NCBI GenBank assembly: GCA_946811695.1
Contig: OX328125.1
Location: 105,674,876 to 105,738,875, forward strand
Direction: 5' to 3'
DNA from: Gonocerus acuteangulatus
Lineage: Eukaryota; Arthropoda; Insecta; Hemiptera; Coreidae
Length of the DNA: 64,000 nucleotides
Shown: positions 10,426 through 21,520 of the stretch, in pieces
Layout: the number at the start of each line of letters is the position of its first letter
Numbering within the stretch: position 1 is the stretch's first letter
Notes under the pieces: generated by a model
What the model was told of the DNA's origin: nothing
The model's input: the letters and a program-made list of their open reading frames with translations, nothing else
The model's database searches: none
Program-made: the position numbers and the translations under genes

Positions 10426-11014
10426 AGAGAGAGAGAGATAAATATTGTAAAGGCTGCAATAAGCAAGAAGAGATGTTTATAAACCTAAAAACGTAATTGC
10501 AAAACAATCATGGTTGGTGTTACGGCAAAGATGGCCAACGGATTGGATTTTTATTTTGTAAAAGCATAGAATAATGGCGTTACTAAACTTCTATTTTGTT
10601 TGTACTAATACATAAGGGGAAACAATGGTAATGAAAGACTAGGATGAACTAAGAGGTAGGAGGAATCTTGCAGTGAGGTTCGATAATATCGGGTTAATGA
10701 TTCAATTTGATGGAGTCATTCGTGATTGCTAATATTATCATCACAGTACTTGCTTCATCAGAAAACTCTATTTCAAAGCTATCAGGATTTCAGAAGAATA
10801 TCTCTATTTTCAGGTATTGTTTTTTTTGGGCGGGTCTGTAGCTCTCCATCCTGGACAATAATAGGTCCAATAAGGATTAGTAGGGCAGGAAACATATGAT
10901 TTCGGACATTATAGGTCAATTTCAAAATAAATAGACTACATAATGTTCTAAAAATAAAATGAAAATAAATATTACAAAAAAAAAACAAAAAAAAAACACT
11001 TAAAATGCTGCAAG
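10426..11014. other. No gene seen
   Basis: AT-rich sequence with a short (GA)n run at about 10426. The open frames are short and show no family motif. Confidence 0.5.
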
Positions 11015-11215
11015 TTCATTGATTGTCACTGAAGTAGTAAGGAGATAATGTCGAGAGAGCGTATACAGGTTGGCGTAAACAGCGCAATAATAAACATGCA
11101 TATTAAGAAGCTGCATGCATATTTGTTTACAAATACGCTGTTTACGCCAACTTTAAGCAGCATTTTTTTTTTTTTTAACGGATTCGTGTTTAGTGCATCA
11201 AAATACGTTATAATG

Positions 11216-11926
11216 AATGAATGAAAAGTTTTATTCTTATTCCGGGACAGAAGTCCCATAGGAATAATTTTGAAATTACAAAATAATTTTGAATTTTACG
11301 TATAAACTTATACTTATTTTAAGTATCAGTATATAGTGTACAGCTTCAATATAGACTAGGGGTTGGGTAAAACTTGGAGGGATAGAAGGTGGTGGAAGAG
11401 TCGGGATTTAAAGGTTTCAAGGTTGGTAGAATGGCGGACAGACAGAGGTAAGGAATTCCATAGCGAGGTGGCACGGGTGACGAATGATTTTTCGAATATT
11501 GCTGTTCGGTGGGAAGGAATATAAAGATCGGAAGGACGAGATCGGGTGTTACGGGAGTGAACCGAGGATTTAAATTTAAGAAGTTGAAAAATATAAGAAG
11601 GTCTACGGGATTGAATTACTTGGTAAAGGACTGAGCCGAGGAAGTACTGACGACGATAAAGAGGAAATAGCCAATTTAGCTCCTGGTAGAAATGTGATAT
11701 GTGGGAGTCTCTGGGGATCCCGAGGATAAAACGAATGAAACAGTTCATGAGGCGTTTGAGTTTTGCCTCGAGATCGCCAGAAAGTCCACCGTACACCAAA
11801 CAACCATAGTCAAACTGGGGGAATAATAGGGAAGTTACGAGGAGTTGACGGGTCTTTGTTGGCAGGAGATGGCGGGAGAGGTTGAGCTGTCTCAGGATAA
11901 ATATGGACCGACGGGAAATTTGTCCT
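11216..11926 (-). mobile_element. 5'-truncated LINE copy
   Basis: GTTATAATG (11207-11215) and GTTATAGTG (11927-11935) flank the copy as a 9-bp target duplication with one mismatch. On the minus strand the copy holds the last part of a reverse-transcriptase frame, a 3' untranslated region, a GGGAC/GTCCC hairpin and a (TTCA)n tail identical in type to 1061-1112. Truncation at the 5' end is normal for target-primed LINE insertion. Confidence 0.8.
11356..11926 (-). pseudogene. LINE reverse-transcriptase ORF2, C-terminal fragment
   Basis: The frame is open from the 5' truncation point to the stop at 11356, about 190 codons. The peptide contains FDYGCLVYGGLS, then LKRLMNCFIRFILGIPR, a basic segment and ending motifs ATSLWNSLPLSVR and LETFKSRLF. 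Known CR1/jockey-like LINE proteins end this way after the RT palm, with a conserved LWN.LP..IR and FK..L. The catalytic YxDD palm and the endonuclease are absent, so it cannot be active. It has no start of its own. A more decayed copy is at 27480-27723. Confidence 0.75.
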
Positions 11927-11984
11927 GTTATAGTGCAAAATTTGAAAATAAAAATCGGTGCTGATGACGCTCTCCTTCAGTTTT

Positions 11985-12556
11985 ATCAGATTTTTATTAA
12001 TTAATCATTTTATGATATCAATTTTTTATTTTTTGTATTTTTGATCTGATTTATTACTTTTTCATTATCATTTGCGGAAGAAATATAATTCTCAGTATCT
12101 CACAGATGGTGCTCAAAGATTCGGGTAAAATATGGATTTTCATCTTGCATTATTTTGTGCAAAGAGTCTTTAGTATCACAAAAAAAAAAAAAAAAAAAAA
12201 AATGAAAAACCTGGGCATTACACTCTTGAATGAGTACCCCGCTCTTTTTACACCGCTTCCCGCCATTCCCTCGGGAAAAGTGAGGATCGGGATACAGTTT
12301 TCGTGTATCGAGACCGATGTAAACTTTCTCTACCAACAAGAATGTTTTGTGAACAGGAAACCTCCTGATGATGGCTTACAATTAAGTCTGAAACTTAGGC
12401 AATAAAGACATACTACTTCAAAACATGACATACCTCAGACAACATAATTACCCCATCGTAATCCAACATCAGCAAGCTGAACATATTAAAATAATATGAA
12501 ACATGAAACGAACGATTTCTTGAAACATTGCAGAGTTAACAGCAGTATTACAACCT
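11985..12556. other. No supported gene
   Basis: The segment around 12230-12400 is less AT-rich and open on both strands, partly because of a run of A residues at 12181-12201. No protein family was recognised, so no gene is called. Confidence 0.4.
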
Positions 12557-12787
12557 ACGTAAAATGGGGCCATATTAGTTCAGTGTGGTAAAATAGGTAC
12601 AAACCTTTACTGCTTATAAATACATCTGAGAGTCAACAGACATATATATAGGTGGATAAATTTCTCTGTTTGCACTCTTTGGGCAAAGTTAGACCCTTTG
12701 GTATGAGTTAAATGATAATATACTAGCAGTGTAGGTTTTTAACAATTTCAACACAGTGTGCTAATGAGACCCCATGTTACGGTAGTT
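12557..12787. mobile_element. MITE, family G, about 60-bp inverted repeats
   Basis: The left end (GTAAAATGGGGCCATATTAG ... AGGTACAAACCT) and the reverse complement of the right end (GTAACATGGGGTCTCATTAG ... AAAAACCTACACTGCT) match imperfectly. The interior carries CTCTTTGGGCAAA. A second copy lies at 33218-33528. Target duplication and superfamily are unresolved. Confidence 0.6.
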
Positions 12788-13130
12788 TTTTTTTTAGCGC
12801 GGTTCCTCCCTCCCCCATAGGGAGGAACCCCGCTTATAGGGTTGATACAATGAAACAATCCGGAAGTGCCGACTAGAAAATTTCGCGTTTCAGAACCCCT
12901 AGAGACCGAAAATAACGGTGGTTCAAATTTGTATATATATATATATATATATGTATATATTTATTTATATATATATATATATGTATATATTTGTCTGTTC
13001 GCTCATTTCTGGCTTCCCTGATGGTCCGATTTTTATAAAATTTGGTACAAAAATCCGTCGTCCAATTTGAAAGGTCAAGTTCGTTAACCAGAAAAATCCG
13101 CCCACTGGAAGATGGCGTTTGGGGCGAAAT
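12788..13130. repeat. Dispersed repeats plus (TA)n
   Basis: Positions 12788-12880 match 7636-7721. Positions 12932-12985 are (TA)n with TG interruptions. After them comes TTTGTCTGTTCGCTC and TTCGTTAACCAGAAAAATCCG, text also seen at 29600-29720 and 53520-53600. The arrangement resembles the Helitron-like copies at 32450 and 55909, but no terminus was identified here. Confidence 0.5.
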
Positions 13131-14156
13131 TCGCGCAGAAAAAATCGTAAAGCTTACGTTTTTGAGTTCATAAGCTTGTAAGTACTCTTTTTATAGGCTT
13201 CTTGGGCTAGAAAAACGAATGAAACCATTTTCAAGGCGATAGCTTTAACCGTTGTCGAGAAAATTGGAAAAATAGTTTTTGAATTCCGTTTTTGGTTTGG
13301 GTACTTAGAATCACGGGATTCAGTTGAAACATTATCTGCATGTTCTAATTTCATTAAAACTAATATGTTGAAAGTCATGTTACGTTTGGAGTTAAGGAAG
13401 GGTTAGAATAAAATATTTTATGAACAGACATGAAAAGTTTTGGTAACTTCGTATACTTTCCTTAATATCTCGAAAAAGGTTGAGAATCTTGGGAAACGGA
13501 AGATGACCATTAGAAAGCTCACTAAATGCGGTAGTTTTTTTTTTTTCATAAGCACAGAAACTAATATCCAAGGAGCAGACAAGTTTTTACATTTTCGAAT
13601 CTTTATTTTTAGAAACATTAACTTACTAGGCAGAGATTTGAACCCAGAAACTCCAGTTTTACAATTTCCTTGACTATTCTTCTATCGGACTTTATATCAG
13701 AGCATGACAACTTAATTTATCCATCGTAGCCAAAAAATATCCACCAAATTCATTCTAAGTCAGGCAATGTTATTGTCAAGTAAATAGCTACCCATACTGG
13801 TACATAAATTCGCTGAATAATATACAGGATAAAATAAATATTTAAAAATTATGTCATCTAGATGTGGTTTAATAAAGTGATTTGATGCTATAAATGTTAA
13901 TTTTGGCTTCTACTTTTGAGAGTTTGGCCAAAAGGGACACTAGGAAGTAATTTTATATTTAATGTCTTGTTTACAGTTTAGTATTTTCATTTTTTTTTTT
14001 TTTAATAATCTTTGCCAAAAGCTATAATTGACTGAGTTTGTTCGAATACTTAAAACATATAGCAGGATATATACATTCCTTCTATTGTGGGTAAACTTGT
14101 GTACATATTTATACAAAAAAAAAACTTAAAAAAAAATAAATTAAAAAATAATAATA

Positions 14157-14197
<41 letters not shown>

Positions 14198-15318
14198 TAT
14201 GTTTATTTTACCAACTATTTGTGTTAATTCATAATACGTACTTGCATTTATTGTGATGTTAATTTTATTCAATTTTCTGTTCAATTTTATTCAACTTCGC
14301 ATTATTATTTTTTATATAGTTAGTAAGTTTATTTTTATTTTTTTCTTATATATTAATTAATCTGAAATGGGCCCTTATATAATAACCATCTCAAATTTTT
14401 AGGGAGTAAGATGTAATAGCAATAGCCATTAATAGACTTCGACATCGAGTTTCCCTATTCTTAAGCATCTTTATAGCTTTAATTGATTTTTCTCTAGAAT
14501 ACCTTTAAAAGCTTAAATGATAAAATACTTATTAATTATAGAAGATGAGCGGGTTAAATTCTCTTTGTTCCCGATTAACAGAATTTTGTGTGAAAAAAAC
14601 TATCGAATTATTTGAGATAATAAATAAAAAGAATTATTGAAATATGGCCTCATACAAAAAATTCTACATTCAATCCATAATTATGTAAAACCTATTTGTT
14701 GATTATTTATATTAATTAATTAATATGTAACAACCCCTAACTTAATTTCAATATACAATATAAAATTTAATTTAATAGTGGGCTTGATAATATAGATATC
14801 AAGTACTTATATAATAATAATATAGATATTTGTACTTCCTAGCTTTATAAATAGACAGAAAATAAGACTGTATGAACACTATCAACATAAACATATCACT
14901 TATAATCTATGGTGGGCATAATAATATTCCTGTTTATTGTCCATTAAACAAACATCCTATCCTATCCTACATTCCTTCTCACGGAACCATCCCATGGCCG
15001 ATCGTCTAACATAAAAAAATGTAAAGAGAAATAATACTTCATTAATAAGAAGATAAAGATCACGTGAATGAACCCATTTCATAATAAGGTCAAACATCGT
15101 ACGTATCAAATTTCCCCTAAATAAAGGAGTCAGCTCTAATTGATATCTCTAAGATTGAGACTATTTTGGTAATTTCTTGGCTGATGTACAGGCAACGTGG
15201 AATAACAGGGCTCAAGGTTGCCAAAACTGGTGACCAGCTTCTTAGCAATAATATTTATGTTGACTTAAATTAATTTATGTAATCTGGCAAAATAGTGGTG
15301 TTTTAAAGATTTCCCTAT
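13131..15318. other. No gene seen; tRNA-like fragment and poly(A)
   Basis: Positions 13622-13700 on the minus strand contain a B-box-like GGGTTCAAATCTC and may be a SINE relic. A poly(A) run lies at 14159-14195. The rest is strongly AT-rich. Short open frames near 13418-13673 lie on both strands over the same bases and show no family motif. Confidence 0.45.
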
Positions 15319-15530
15319 TAGAGGAACAATTGAGGCGTTGGGGATACGAAGGGCGAACTCAACATCGGGCCAAATTTTCCGCCATCCGAATCTAGACGCT
15401 TCAGAGAATCTACAGGTATATTTTTCATGTTGAATTCGCCCTTCTTTCCCTCTCAAAATACACAGATAATGAAAACAAGCTGGCTGGGAACTACCATAGG
15501 AAGGTGGATACGAAAGGCCAAATTGACACT
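15319..15530 (-). mobile_element. Element D copy, collapsed form
   Basis: It matches element D at 49834-50575 in reverse: GAGGCGTTGGGGATACGAAG, the TCAGAGAATCTACAGGTATA unit and CTTCTTTCCCTCTCAAA are all shared. Here the CTGTAGATTCTCTGAAGAATA unit is present once rather than repeated, so this shows the unexpanded structure. No coding sequence was identified. Confidence 0.6.
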
Positions 15531-15536
15531 CCACTA

Positions 15537-16170
15537 CCGCACAGTGGAGCCAAACGACGTTTCGTGTTTCAAAAAAGGTTAAGGTTTCCAAATCTTAACC
15601 AATTTCAATGCATTTGTTTTAACCGGGAGCTAATCAAATTAAAAACAACTCTGTCTAGCCAGATTTTTGTTTCCCCTGTTTTACGTGTAAATAAGTCACA
15701 AACTTTTACAATTGAACATAAAATAATATTTAATTTTTCATCTGATTAGACTTGGAAAAAATCAAAATCTATTTTCAAATCATTCAAAAATCATATTATT
15801 TCAATCAATCTCATTGTGGAATTAAGATAAATTTACGTTTTGAAGACGTCAGTCTGATTTTTTCCAAGTCTAATCAGGATTTAAATGTTTAATTTCAACA
15901 ATATCGGTGCTGATATTATATGATGATATTATATATATGATTATATGAAATATAAGATATTATTTTATGTTAAATTGTAAAAGTGAATGAATGAATTATT
16001 TACAAGTAATTTACTAAACAGTGGAAATAAAAAACAAAAATTTGGCTAGACAATGTTGTTCTAAATTTGATTAGCTTTTATTGAAAAAAAAATGCATTGA
16101 AATTGGGTTGAGATATAAGGGTTGTAGCCTTTTTTTGAAACACAAAAAGTCGTTTGGCTACACTTTATAC
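15537..16170. mobile_element. Foldback element C, arms over 200 bp
   Basis: The left arm (about 15540-15770) and right arm (about 15850-16170) are inverse copies: CCAAACGACGTTTCGTGTTTC against its complement at the right end, plus the CTGATTAGACTTGG and CCAAGTCTAATCAG pair. The interior is AT-rich and non-coding. A second copy at 27752-28885 has the same right end, with GTCGTTTGGCC and CCGCAC. Superfamily unknown. Confidence 0.65.
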
Positions 16171-16285
16171 CGTTTTGATGGTTGATGATAAATATTTCAC
16201 TAGCTCGCTCAACATTGGCGAATTCACAAAAATATTGAGGCAGTCAACTGAGCAGGAGAGGCCATCGGAAGTGAGCATAGAGAGG

Positions 16286-16514
16286 TATGGGCGTATATAA
16301 GGGAGGGGGCTGCGGCACCCTCCCCGAAATGTTTTTTTTGTTGAGAACATTTCATGTAAATAAAGCCTATAATAACGAAAAATGTCTTCTAGACGCACCC
16401 TGGTCTACTAGGCGTCTACACAAGTTTACAGTAAAAAAATTAAAATTTTCCCTAAACCCCAAATGCCTAGATGATCCCAGCCTCTCCCCGTATATTTTTC
16501 TATATACGCTAGTG
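16286..16514 (+). mobile_element. hAT-type MITE, subfamily B, intact
   Basis: It starts TATGGGCGTATATAAG and ends TATATACGCTAGTG. A perfect 8-bp target duplication, TAGAGAGG, lies at 16278-16285 and 16515-16522. Subfamily B differs from A in its interior (CCTGGTCTACTAGG, CCCCAAATGCCT) and in ending CTAGTG rather than CCCATG. Its right end became the start of the tandem duplication that follows. Confidence 0.85.
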
Positions 16515-17790
16515 TAGAGAGGATTATCCCGCCCCTATTAGTAGATCTGATAGACAGCGGAGCGTAAAGCCGGCATACACGCAGATATCGGCAGGTTCTT
16601 CCTATTGTTCTCGATCAGAGGTCGGTGTTTCGAAACATCCAGCTCCTTCATCAGGGTCCATTGTACTCCAAAGGATCGGCTCTCTTCTCTGTTTTACAAC
16701 TGGAACAAGGACCGCGGCTTTTGCACTCCTTATACATCACCTGTTCCAATGTCGCTCAGAAATGCAATCACACACTGGCTGCCATCTTCAGAATGAGCCT
16801 CAGCATGTGCTAATGCTTCGAGTTAACACTTGAATTTTGCACGGACTATGATAAAAATCATAGATCACATAGAAAGCTACTCAGAACACCAAATCACGCT
16901 ACCTGATTCTTCAAAACTACTATAGATTGATTGAGGGGGCTGCAGCCTCCCCCCCAAATTTTGTTTTGCTGATAAATGCTCGTGTAAAAAAGCCTATAAC
17001 AACGGAAAATGTCTTCTACATTTACCCTGGTCTACTAGGTGTCCAGAGGACCGTAAACCCCACAATCTTACACTAAAAATATTTAAAATTTTCCCTACAC
17101 CCCAAATGCCTAGATGATCCCAGCCTCTCCCCGAATATATTTTTCTATATACGCTAGTGTAGAGAGGATTATCCCGCCCCTATTAGTAGATCTGATAGAC
17201 AGCGGAGCGTAAAGCCGGCATACACGCAGATATCGGCAGGTTCTTCCTATTGTTCTCGATCAGAGGTCGGTGTTTCGAAACATCCAGCTCCTTCATCAGG
17301 GTCCATTGTACTCCAAAGGATCGGCTCTCTTCTCTGTTTTACAACTGGAACAAGGACCGCGGCTTTTGCACTCCTTATACATCACCTGTTCCAATGTCGC
17401 TCAGAAATGCAATCACACACTGGCTGCCATCTTCAGAATGAGCCTCAGCATGTGCTAATGCTTCGAGTTAACACTTGAATTTTGCACGGACTATGATAAA
17501 AATCATAGATCACATAGAAAGCTACTGAGAACACCAAATCACGCTACCTGATTCTTCAAAACTACTATAGATTGATTGAGGGGGCTGCAGCCTCCCCCCC
17601 CAAATTTTGTTTTGTTGATAAATGCTCGTGTAAAAAAGCCTATAACAACGGAAAATGTCTTCTACATTTACCCTGGTCTACTAGGTGTCCAGAGGACCGT
17701 AAACCCCACAATCTTACACTAAAAATATTTAAAATTTTCCCTACACCCCAAATGCCTCGGTGCTCCCAGCGCCCCCCCCCTTCTATATAC
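16501..17790 (+). repeat. 645-bp tandem duplication of MITE plus flank
   Basis: Positions 16501-17145 repeat at 17146-17790 with only a few differences (CTACTCAGAA versus CTACTGAGAA; TTTGCTGAT versus TTTGTTGAT; small indels) until about 17757. Each unit is the right end of a subfamily-B MITE, about 400 bp of flank, then the 5'-truncated left part of another B copy. The flank's open frame is duplicated with it and has no family match. See the findings for the crossover reading. Confidence 0.9.
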
Positions 17791-18119
17791 TGCTGACTAC
17801 CAAACATTATCATTATATGACTCATAAGATAAGTAGGACGCCAATTCTTGTGCTCGACTCGGATATAAAATCCCTCAACTCCAAAATTCTAAAAAGTTAA
17901 GTGCAGGTAAACGTTTTAATATTCGAAACAAAGTATTTTAGCACTTTCCGAAGAAATGTAGGTAATGAGGTTGCACTCATGAAAGAATTATTGAAAACGT
18001 TTTTTATCGATCCTACCGAAAATAACCCCCTAAATATAAATATACCCGCATTTATTTTGATTACATTAACGTCCCAGATTAATATCGCAGCATTATGCGA
18101 CCCATCACATAGTGCGGAA
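17791..18119. other. Short relics only
   Basis: Positions 17935-18035 share GAGGTTGCACTCATGA and the spacing of nearby words with 29470-29590, so they are a fragment of repeat E. No gene is supported. Confidence 0.4.
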
Positions 18120-18385
18120 CAGGGGCGTATATAAAAAATAATAATTAGGGGGCGCTGGGAGCATTTGTGGTGCATGGAATACAAACAACCTACAACTTGC
18201 AATAGATATCCAACTACAACGCTATTACAAACAAATACAATACATTTTTTTCTGAACTAAGTGATCTTATTTAATTTATTTTTAAGGGTTTTATGACCAA
18301 TTTCACCGATTAAACCAAAATTTCGGCGGGGGGGGGGGGGGGGCTACAACCCTCTCAGTCCCCCCCCCCCTTATATACGCCCATG
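18120..18385 (-). mobile_element. hAT-type MITE, subfamily A, minus orientation
   Basis: It begins CAGGGGCGTATATA and ends TATATACGCCCATG with the interior reversed relative to 484-759 (GTGATCTTATTTAATTTAT, then a long G run). The flanks GTGCGGAA and GTGCTTGT match only over the first four bases. Confidence 0.75.
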
Positions 18386-18639
18386 GTGCTTGTAACGGAT
18401 GGCAGCGGAAACTTTCATTTGAAGTAACATTATATAAATTAATATTATATTGGAATTACAGCTGCAAATGATTCCTTCGTATTGTTTTTTTCGATTTACC
18501 AAACCATTACACCTGTAAAAGTGTATCCAGAACCCATATTTAATTAATGCAAAACCGTAAGATTTTTAAAAAGCCATGTTTTCTTGTGTGGTGACGGAGA
18601 TTCGAATTGGTTCTCAAATGCCGTGGTATTAAAGAATAA

Positions 18640-18992
18640 TTTGGAATTTTGGACTGAGGATTGGCTAAAAGTTAACAATCATCTCTGGAATATAAAATAG
18701 GATGTGATACTATGGACTACGTCAGAGCGGCAGCATAGAAAACAGCAAGTAATACTCAGCAGACTACGCATTGGCCACATGAAATTGACGCATATGAGGC
18801 TTACACCCTCCAACATGCGATACCTGCCATGTAATACTGACTGTGGAACACATTCTACTCTACTGTCCTACATTTAAAAAGGAGAGAAAAGCCCACGGAA
18901 TCCCGAATAGCCTTAAAGAAGCACTAAAGGATGATTATCAACACACACAAAATGTAATCGACTTTATCAAAGAAATAAAATTACAATTTTAA
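18640..18992 (+). pseudogene. Jockey/I-type LINE ORF2, extreme C-terminus, frameshifted
   Basis: One frame reads RQHRKQQVILSRLRIGHMKLTHMRL; after a shift near 18808 the next reads PPTCDTCHVILTVEHILLYC and continues to a TAA at 18990. The order RLRIGH..LTH, then a CxxC...EHIL..C zinc-knuckle-like motif, is the hallmark of the C-terminal end of jockey/I-group LINE proteins. The RT and endonuclease are missing. A 42-bp tandem array follows directly and is probably its 3' tail. A related fragment is at the right edge of the window. Confidence 0.8.
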
Positions 18993-19001
18993 ATAAAAAT
19001 A

Positions 19002-19295
19002 ATTGACCTGTCAATGACTCTTCATGAGCAGAGGCAGACAATCATTGACCTGCCAATGACTCTTCATGAGTAGAGGCAGACAATCATTGACCTGCCAATG
19101 ACTCTTCATGAGTAGAGGCAGACAATCATTGACCTACCAATGACTCTTCATGAGCAGAGGCAGACAATCATTGACCTACCAATGACTCTTCATGAGCAGA
19201 GGCAGACAATCATTGACCTGCCAATGACTCTTCATGAGCAGAGGCAGACAATCATTGACCTGCCAATGACTCTTCATGAGTAGGGGCAGACAATT
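19002..19295 (+). repeat. 42-bp minisatellite, 7 copies
   Basis: The unit starts ATTGACCTGCCAATGACTCT and repeats at 19002, 19044, 19086, 19128, 19170, 19212 and 19254 with one or two substitutions per unit. It begins about 10 bp after the LINE stop codon, so it is best read as a tandem 3' untranslated region of that LINE. The units are contiguous with no spacers, so this is not a CRISPR array. Confidence 0.9.
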
Positions 19296-20117
19296 AAAAT
19301 AAAATAAAGAATAATTCTTTAATAATACTTTCTTCATTTAATAAAAATAACTAAATGACGAAAAACTAAAATATGTTAAGAATTCATGAGAAACAATTAA
19401 GGCGAATTCAATTAATACAGGAAGGGCAATGAGTAGCAGACGAATTTATTGATTTTATTAATGTCTGAACTCATTTCAATTATCCTGATGAATAAATAAT
19501 AAAGAGTAGAATAAGGCCAGGTTAATCATTTATTATTAACAGTTTATGGCTTTTATAGGATTAGGAATCCATGATGAAGATCTGATATACAGAGGTAAAA
19601 CATATCAGCCTAAACTTATTCAAAGCAGCAAGGAAAGTATTACGTTTTGTAATTTTATGTGTCGGAAAAAAAAATTCCACTTTTCTAATTTAGCTTGTTT
19701 TAGTAATAAGTATTTTAGATTAATTCCGAATGTGATATAGTTGGTTTTGTTGGAAGAAACCAAACATTTCAACCGCTAAATATTTGGACTAGAATAGGAC
19801 TTATATGACTTTTATACATGGATAATGCTGATTAACGAATTCATTATATCTTTTATTATTGGATGAATATAATATAAAAAATATTACACATTTTTATGGG
19901 AGTAATATCAATAATAAGGAGAATTATTTGGAATGCGCTAATAACTAATTGAACATGGGCTATGAAAATGATTTAAATGTTTTTAAAAAACTTTGTGAAC
20001 GGGTAAAAATGTTTTGTTTGTACTCGACAAGGATTACAAAGATGATTCTTAAAACTATCTACTTACTAGCTGAATACGGCAGATGAGTAGTTATTTTATG
20101 ACGTTGAATAATATAAC
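19296..20117. other. No gene seen
   Basis: AT-rich sequence. A 64-codon frame at 19546-19740 has no recognisable motif and is not called as a gene. Confidence 0.45.
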
Positions 20118-20288
20118 GGGGGTCTCCCGTGGTCTAATGGTTAGCGCATTCGATTCATAAGCGGGAGATGGAGGGTTCGATCGACACCTCCGGCAGGAAT
20201 TCTCTCATCTCATGGCTCGCTGGGAAAATTCCTCGCTGCACCCTGGGAAGTAGATGCGCCGTAAAAAAATAAAATAAAAAAAAATAAT
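20118..20288 (+). mobile_element. tRNA-derived SINE, family 1, full length
   Basis: The head GGGTCTCCCGTGGTCTAATGG TTAGCGC carries an A-box, and GGGTTCGATCG is the B-box, so a polymerase III promoter is present. The body follows with CTCATCTCATGGCTCGCTGG and AAAATTCCTCGCTGCACCCT, and the end is GATGCGCCGT plus an A-rich tail. Other copies are at 55096 and 62312, with 3' fragments at 26358, 40353, 44190 and 62882. Confidence 0.85.
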
Positions 20289-21520
20289 ATAACATCACAT
20301 AAATTAAATTAAACGCACGGTTCCCGTCATGCTATATGTTATTCATCAATTGACCTAGAAATTCGGGGTCTGCCATCATAGTTGAAATGAAGCTCAAATA
20401 GAAATAATATTACGAGTTAAATACAGTACGCTAACAGCTGACCTGTTGACCTAGCAACGCTTGCTGCCTTGGCTTGCCTGCTCTCTAACCAAATAAAAAT
20501 TCAAACCCCTCTAAAAATACTTAAAAATTCGATTATCGAAAAATCCTTTCTTAGCGAGTGTTCTAAAGAGAGCGTCTACGCAAAGTTTCAAATTTTTCTC
20601 TCAAGTGGTTTGGGCTGGGTGTTGATAGGTCAGTGAGCGCCTGAGTGGTATTTGACAAATGTATAATAGATATACACTTTTAATATATATAATATATTTT
20701 ACTCGAAATCTACATATTTAATACTACTTATGCAAGCCCCGTTTACACACACAGGTTATGTATCAGGCCGCCTATAAAAGCAAAAATATACATATATTTA
20801 AACACACAAATAATCAGATACACAATCAAAGAGCATCTTTCATCTATAACTTTCTTGGCCTTTATCTGTGTCTGTCCCTTCAAGGTTATAAACGGTGTTT
20901 GAAAAACAATTTGATATTATGTAATTCTTTATATTTTGATGTAGCTATAAAATTAATGGACCTAAATATTAAATGATGTATATTATTTAAAAAAATCTTT
21001 GTCCAATAGACAATAATATTTTAGAGTGACAAATCGTACATTATTTTTTTAGATTTACTATGCTATTTTATTTTTTGAATTTTCGTTTCTTCTTCTCCTT
21101 TCTCTTGTTCTACTAAACACATTTGTTGTTGTTAGGGAATTCTGTAATATTGTAATATTAAAATATAAAAAAAAAAACTAACTGGGAAAATAAAACCTTA
21201 ATAAAGAGAAAGTAAGATTAAACCACAAATTCCTATAGTACACGAACTGTATCCTAAAGATATGAAGAGGATTAGCAAACCTCCTGTCTCTAGAGGATAT
21301 CCTCTTCCATGGATTAGTCCGCCTTTCACCATTTTCTTTCCATCTTGCATCAGTCACGAATACCACTTTCCCGTCTATTCTCAAGACATCATTGTATTAA
21401 GTAACATATTTTTTAATTTTTTTTTTGTTCAAGCTCTTGTTGTTATTTATTCTCATATCAAATATTGTGATATCCTACTGGTCTGATTCAACCTTCCATT
21501 AATGTAAGAAGGAAAGGTAG
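20289..21520. other. No gene seen
   Basis: AT-rich sequence with a few frames of 60-75 codons lacking family motifs (for example 20758-20976 and 21262-21486). No repeat shared with the rest of the window was recognised. Confidence 0.45.

Larger units (their letters stand above)
11015..11984. mobile_element. Inverted-repeat element (relative of 21521-22070) split by a LINE
   Basis: Positions 11085-11212 and 11936-11984 together match the right half of the element at 21521-22070 (CGCTGTTTACGCCAAC, AACGGATTCGTGTTTAGTGC, AAATACGTTATA, CTTCAGTTTTA). The LINE at 11216-11926 sits between the two parts. A local palindrome of GTTGGCGTAAACAGCG (11067-11082) against 11137-11152 is visible. Confidence 0.6.

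Noticed and set aside
12100..12405. Overlapping frames of 79 and 99 codons on opposite strands
   Set aside because: They are kept open partly by a poly(A) run and a GC-richer patch; no family motif was found on either strand.
16605..17458. Four frames of 62-63 codons, identical in pairs
   Set aside because: They are duplicated because the 645-bp unit is duplicated; no domain, and two registers overlap, so coding is not supported.
18310..18375. Telomere-like or G-quadruplex locus
   Set aside because: The G and C runs belong to the hAT MITE subterminal blocks and show no telomeric hexamer periodicity.
19002..19295. Possible CRISPR array
   Set aside because: Units are contiguous with no unique spacers, the context is a LINE 3' end, and the genome looks eukaryotic. 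The same applies to 43411-43550 and 878-1060.
20118..20200. Functional tRNA gene
   Set aside because: The A-box and B-box are present, but the acceptor stem does not pair and the sequence continues into a repeated SINE body. The heads of the other SINE copies were rejected for the same reason.
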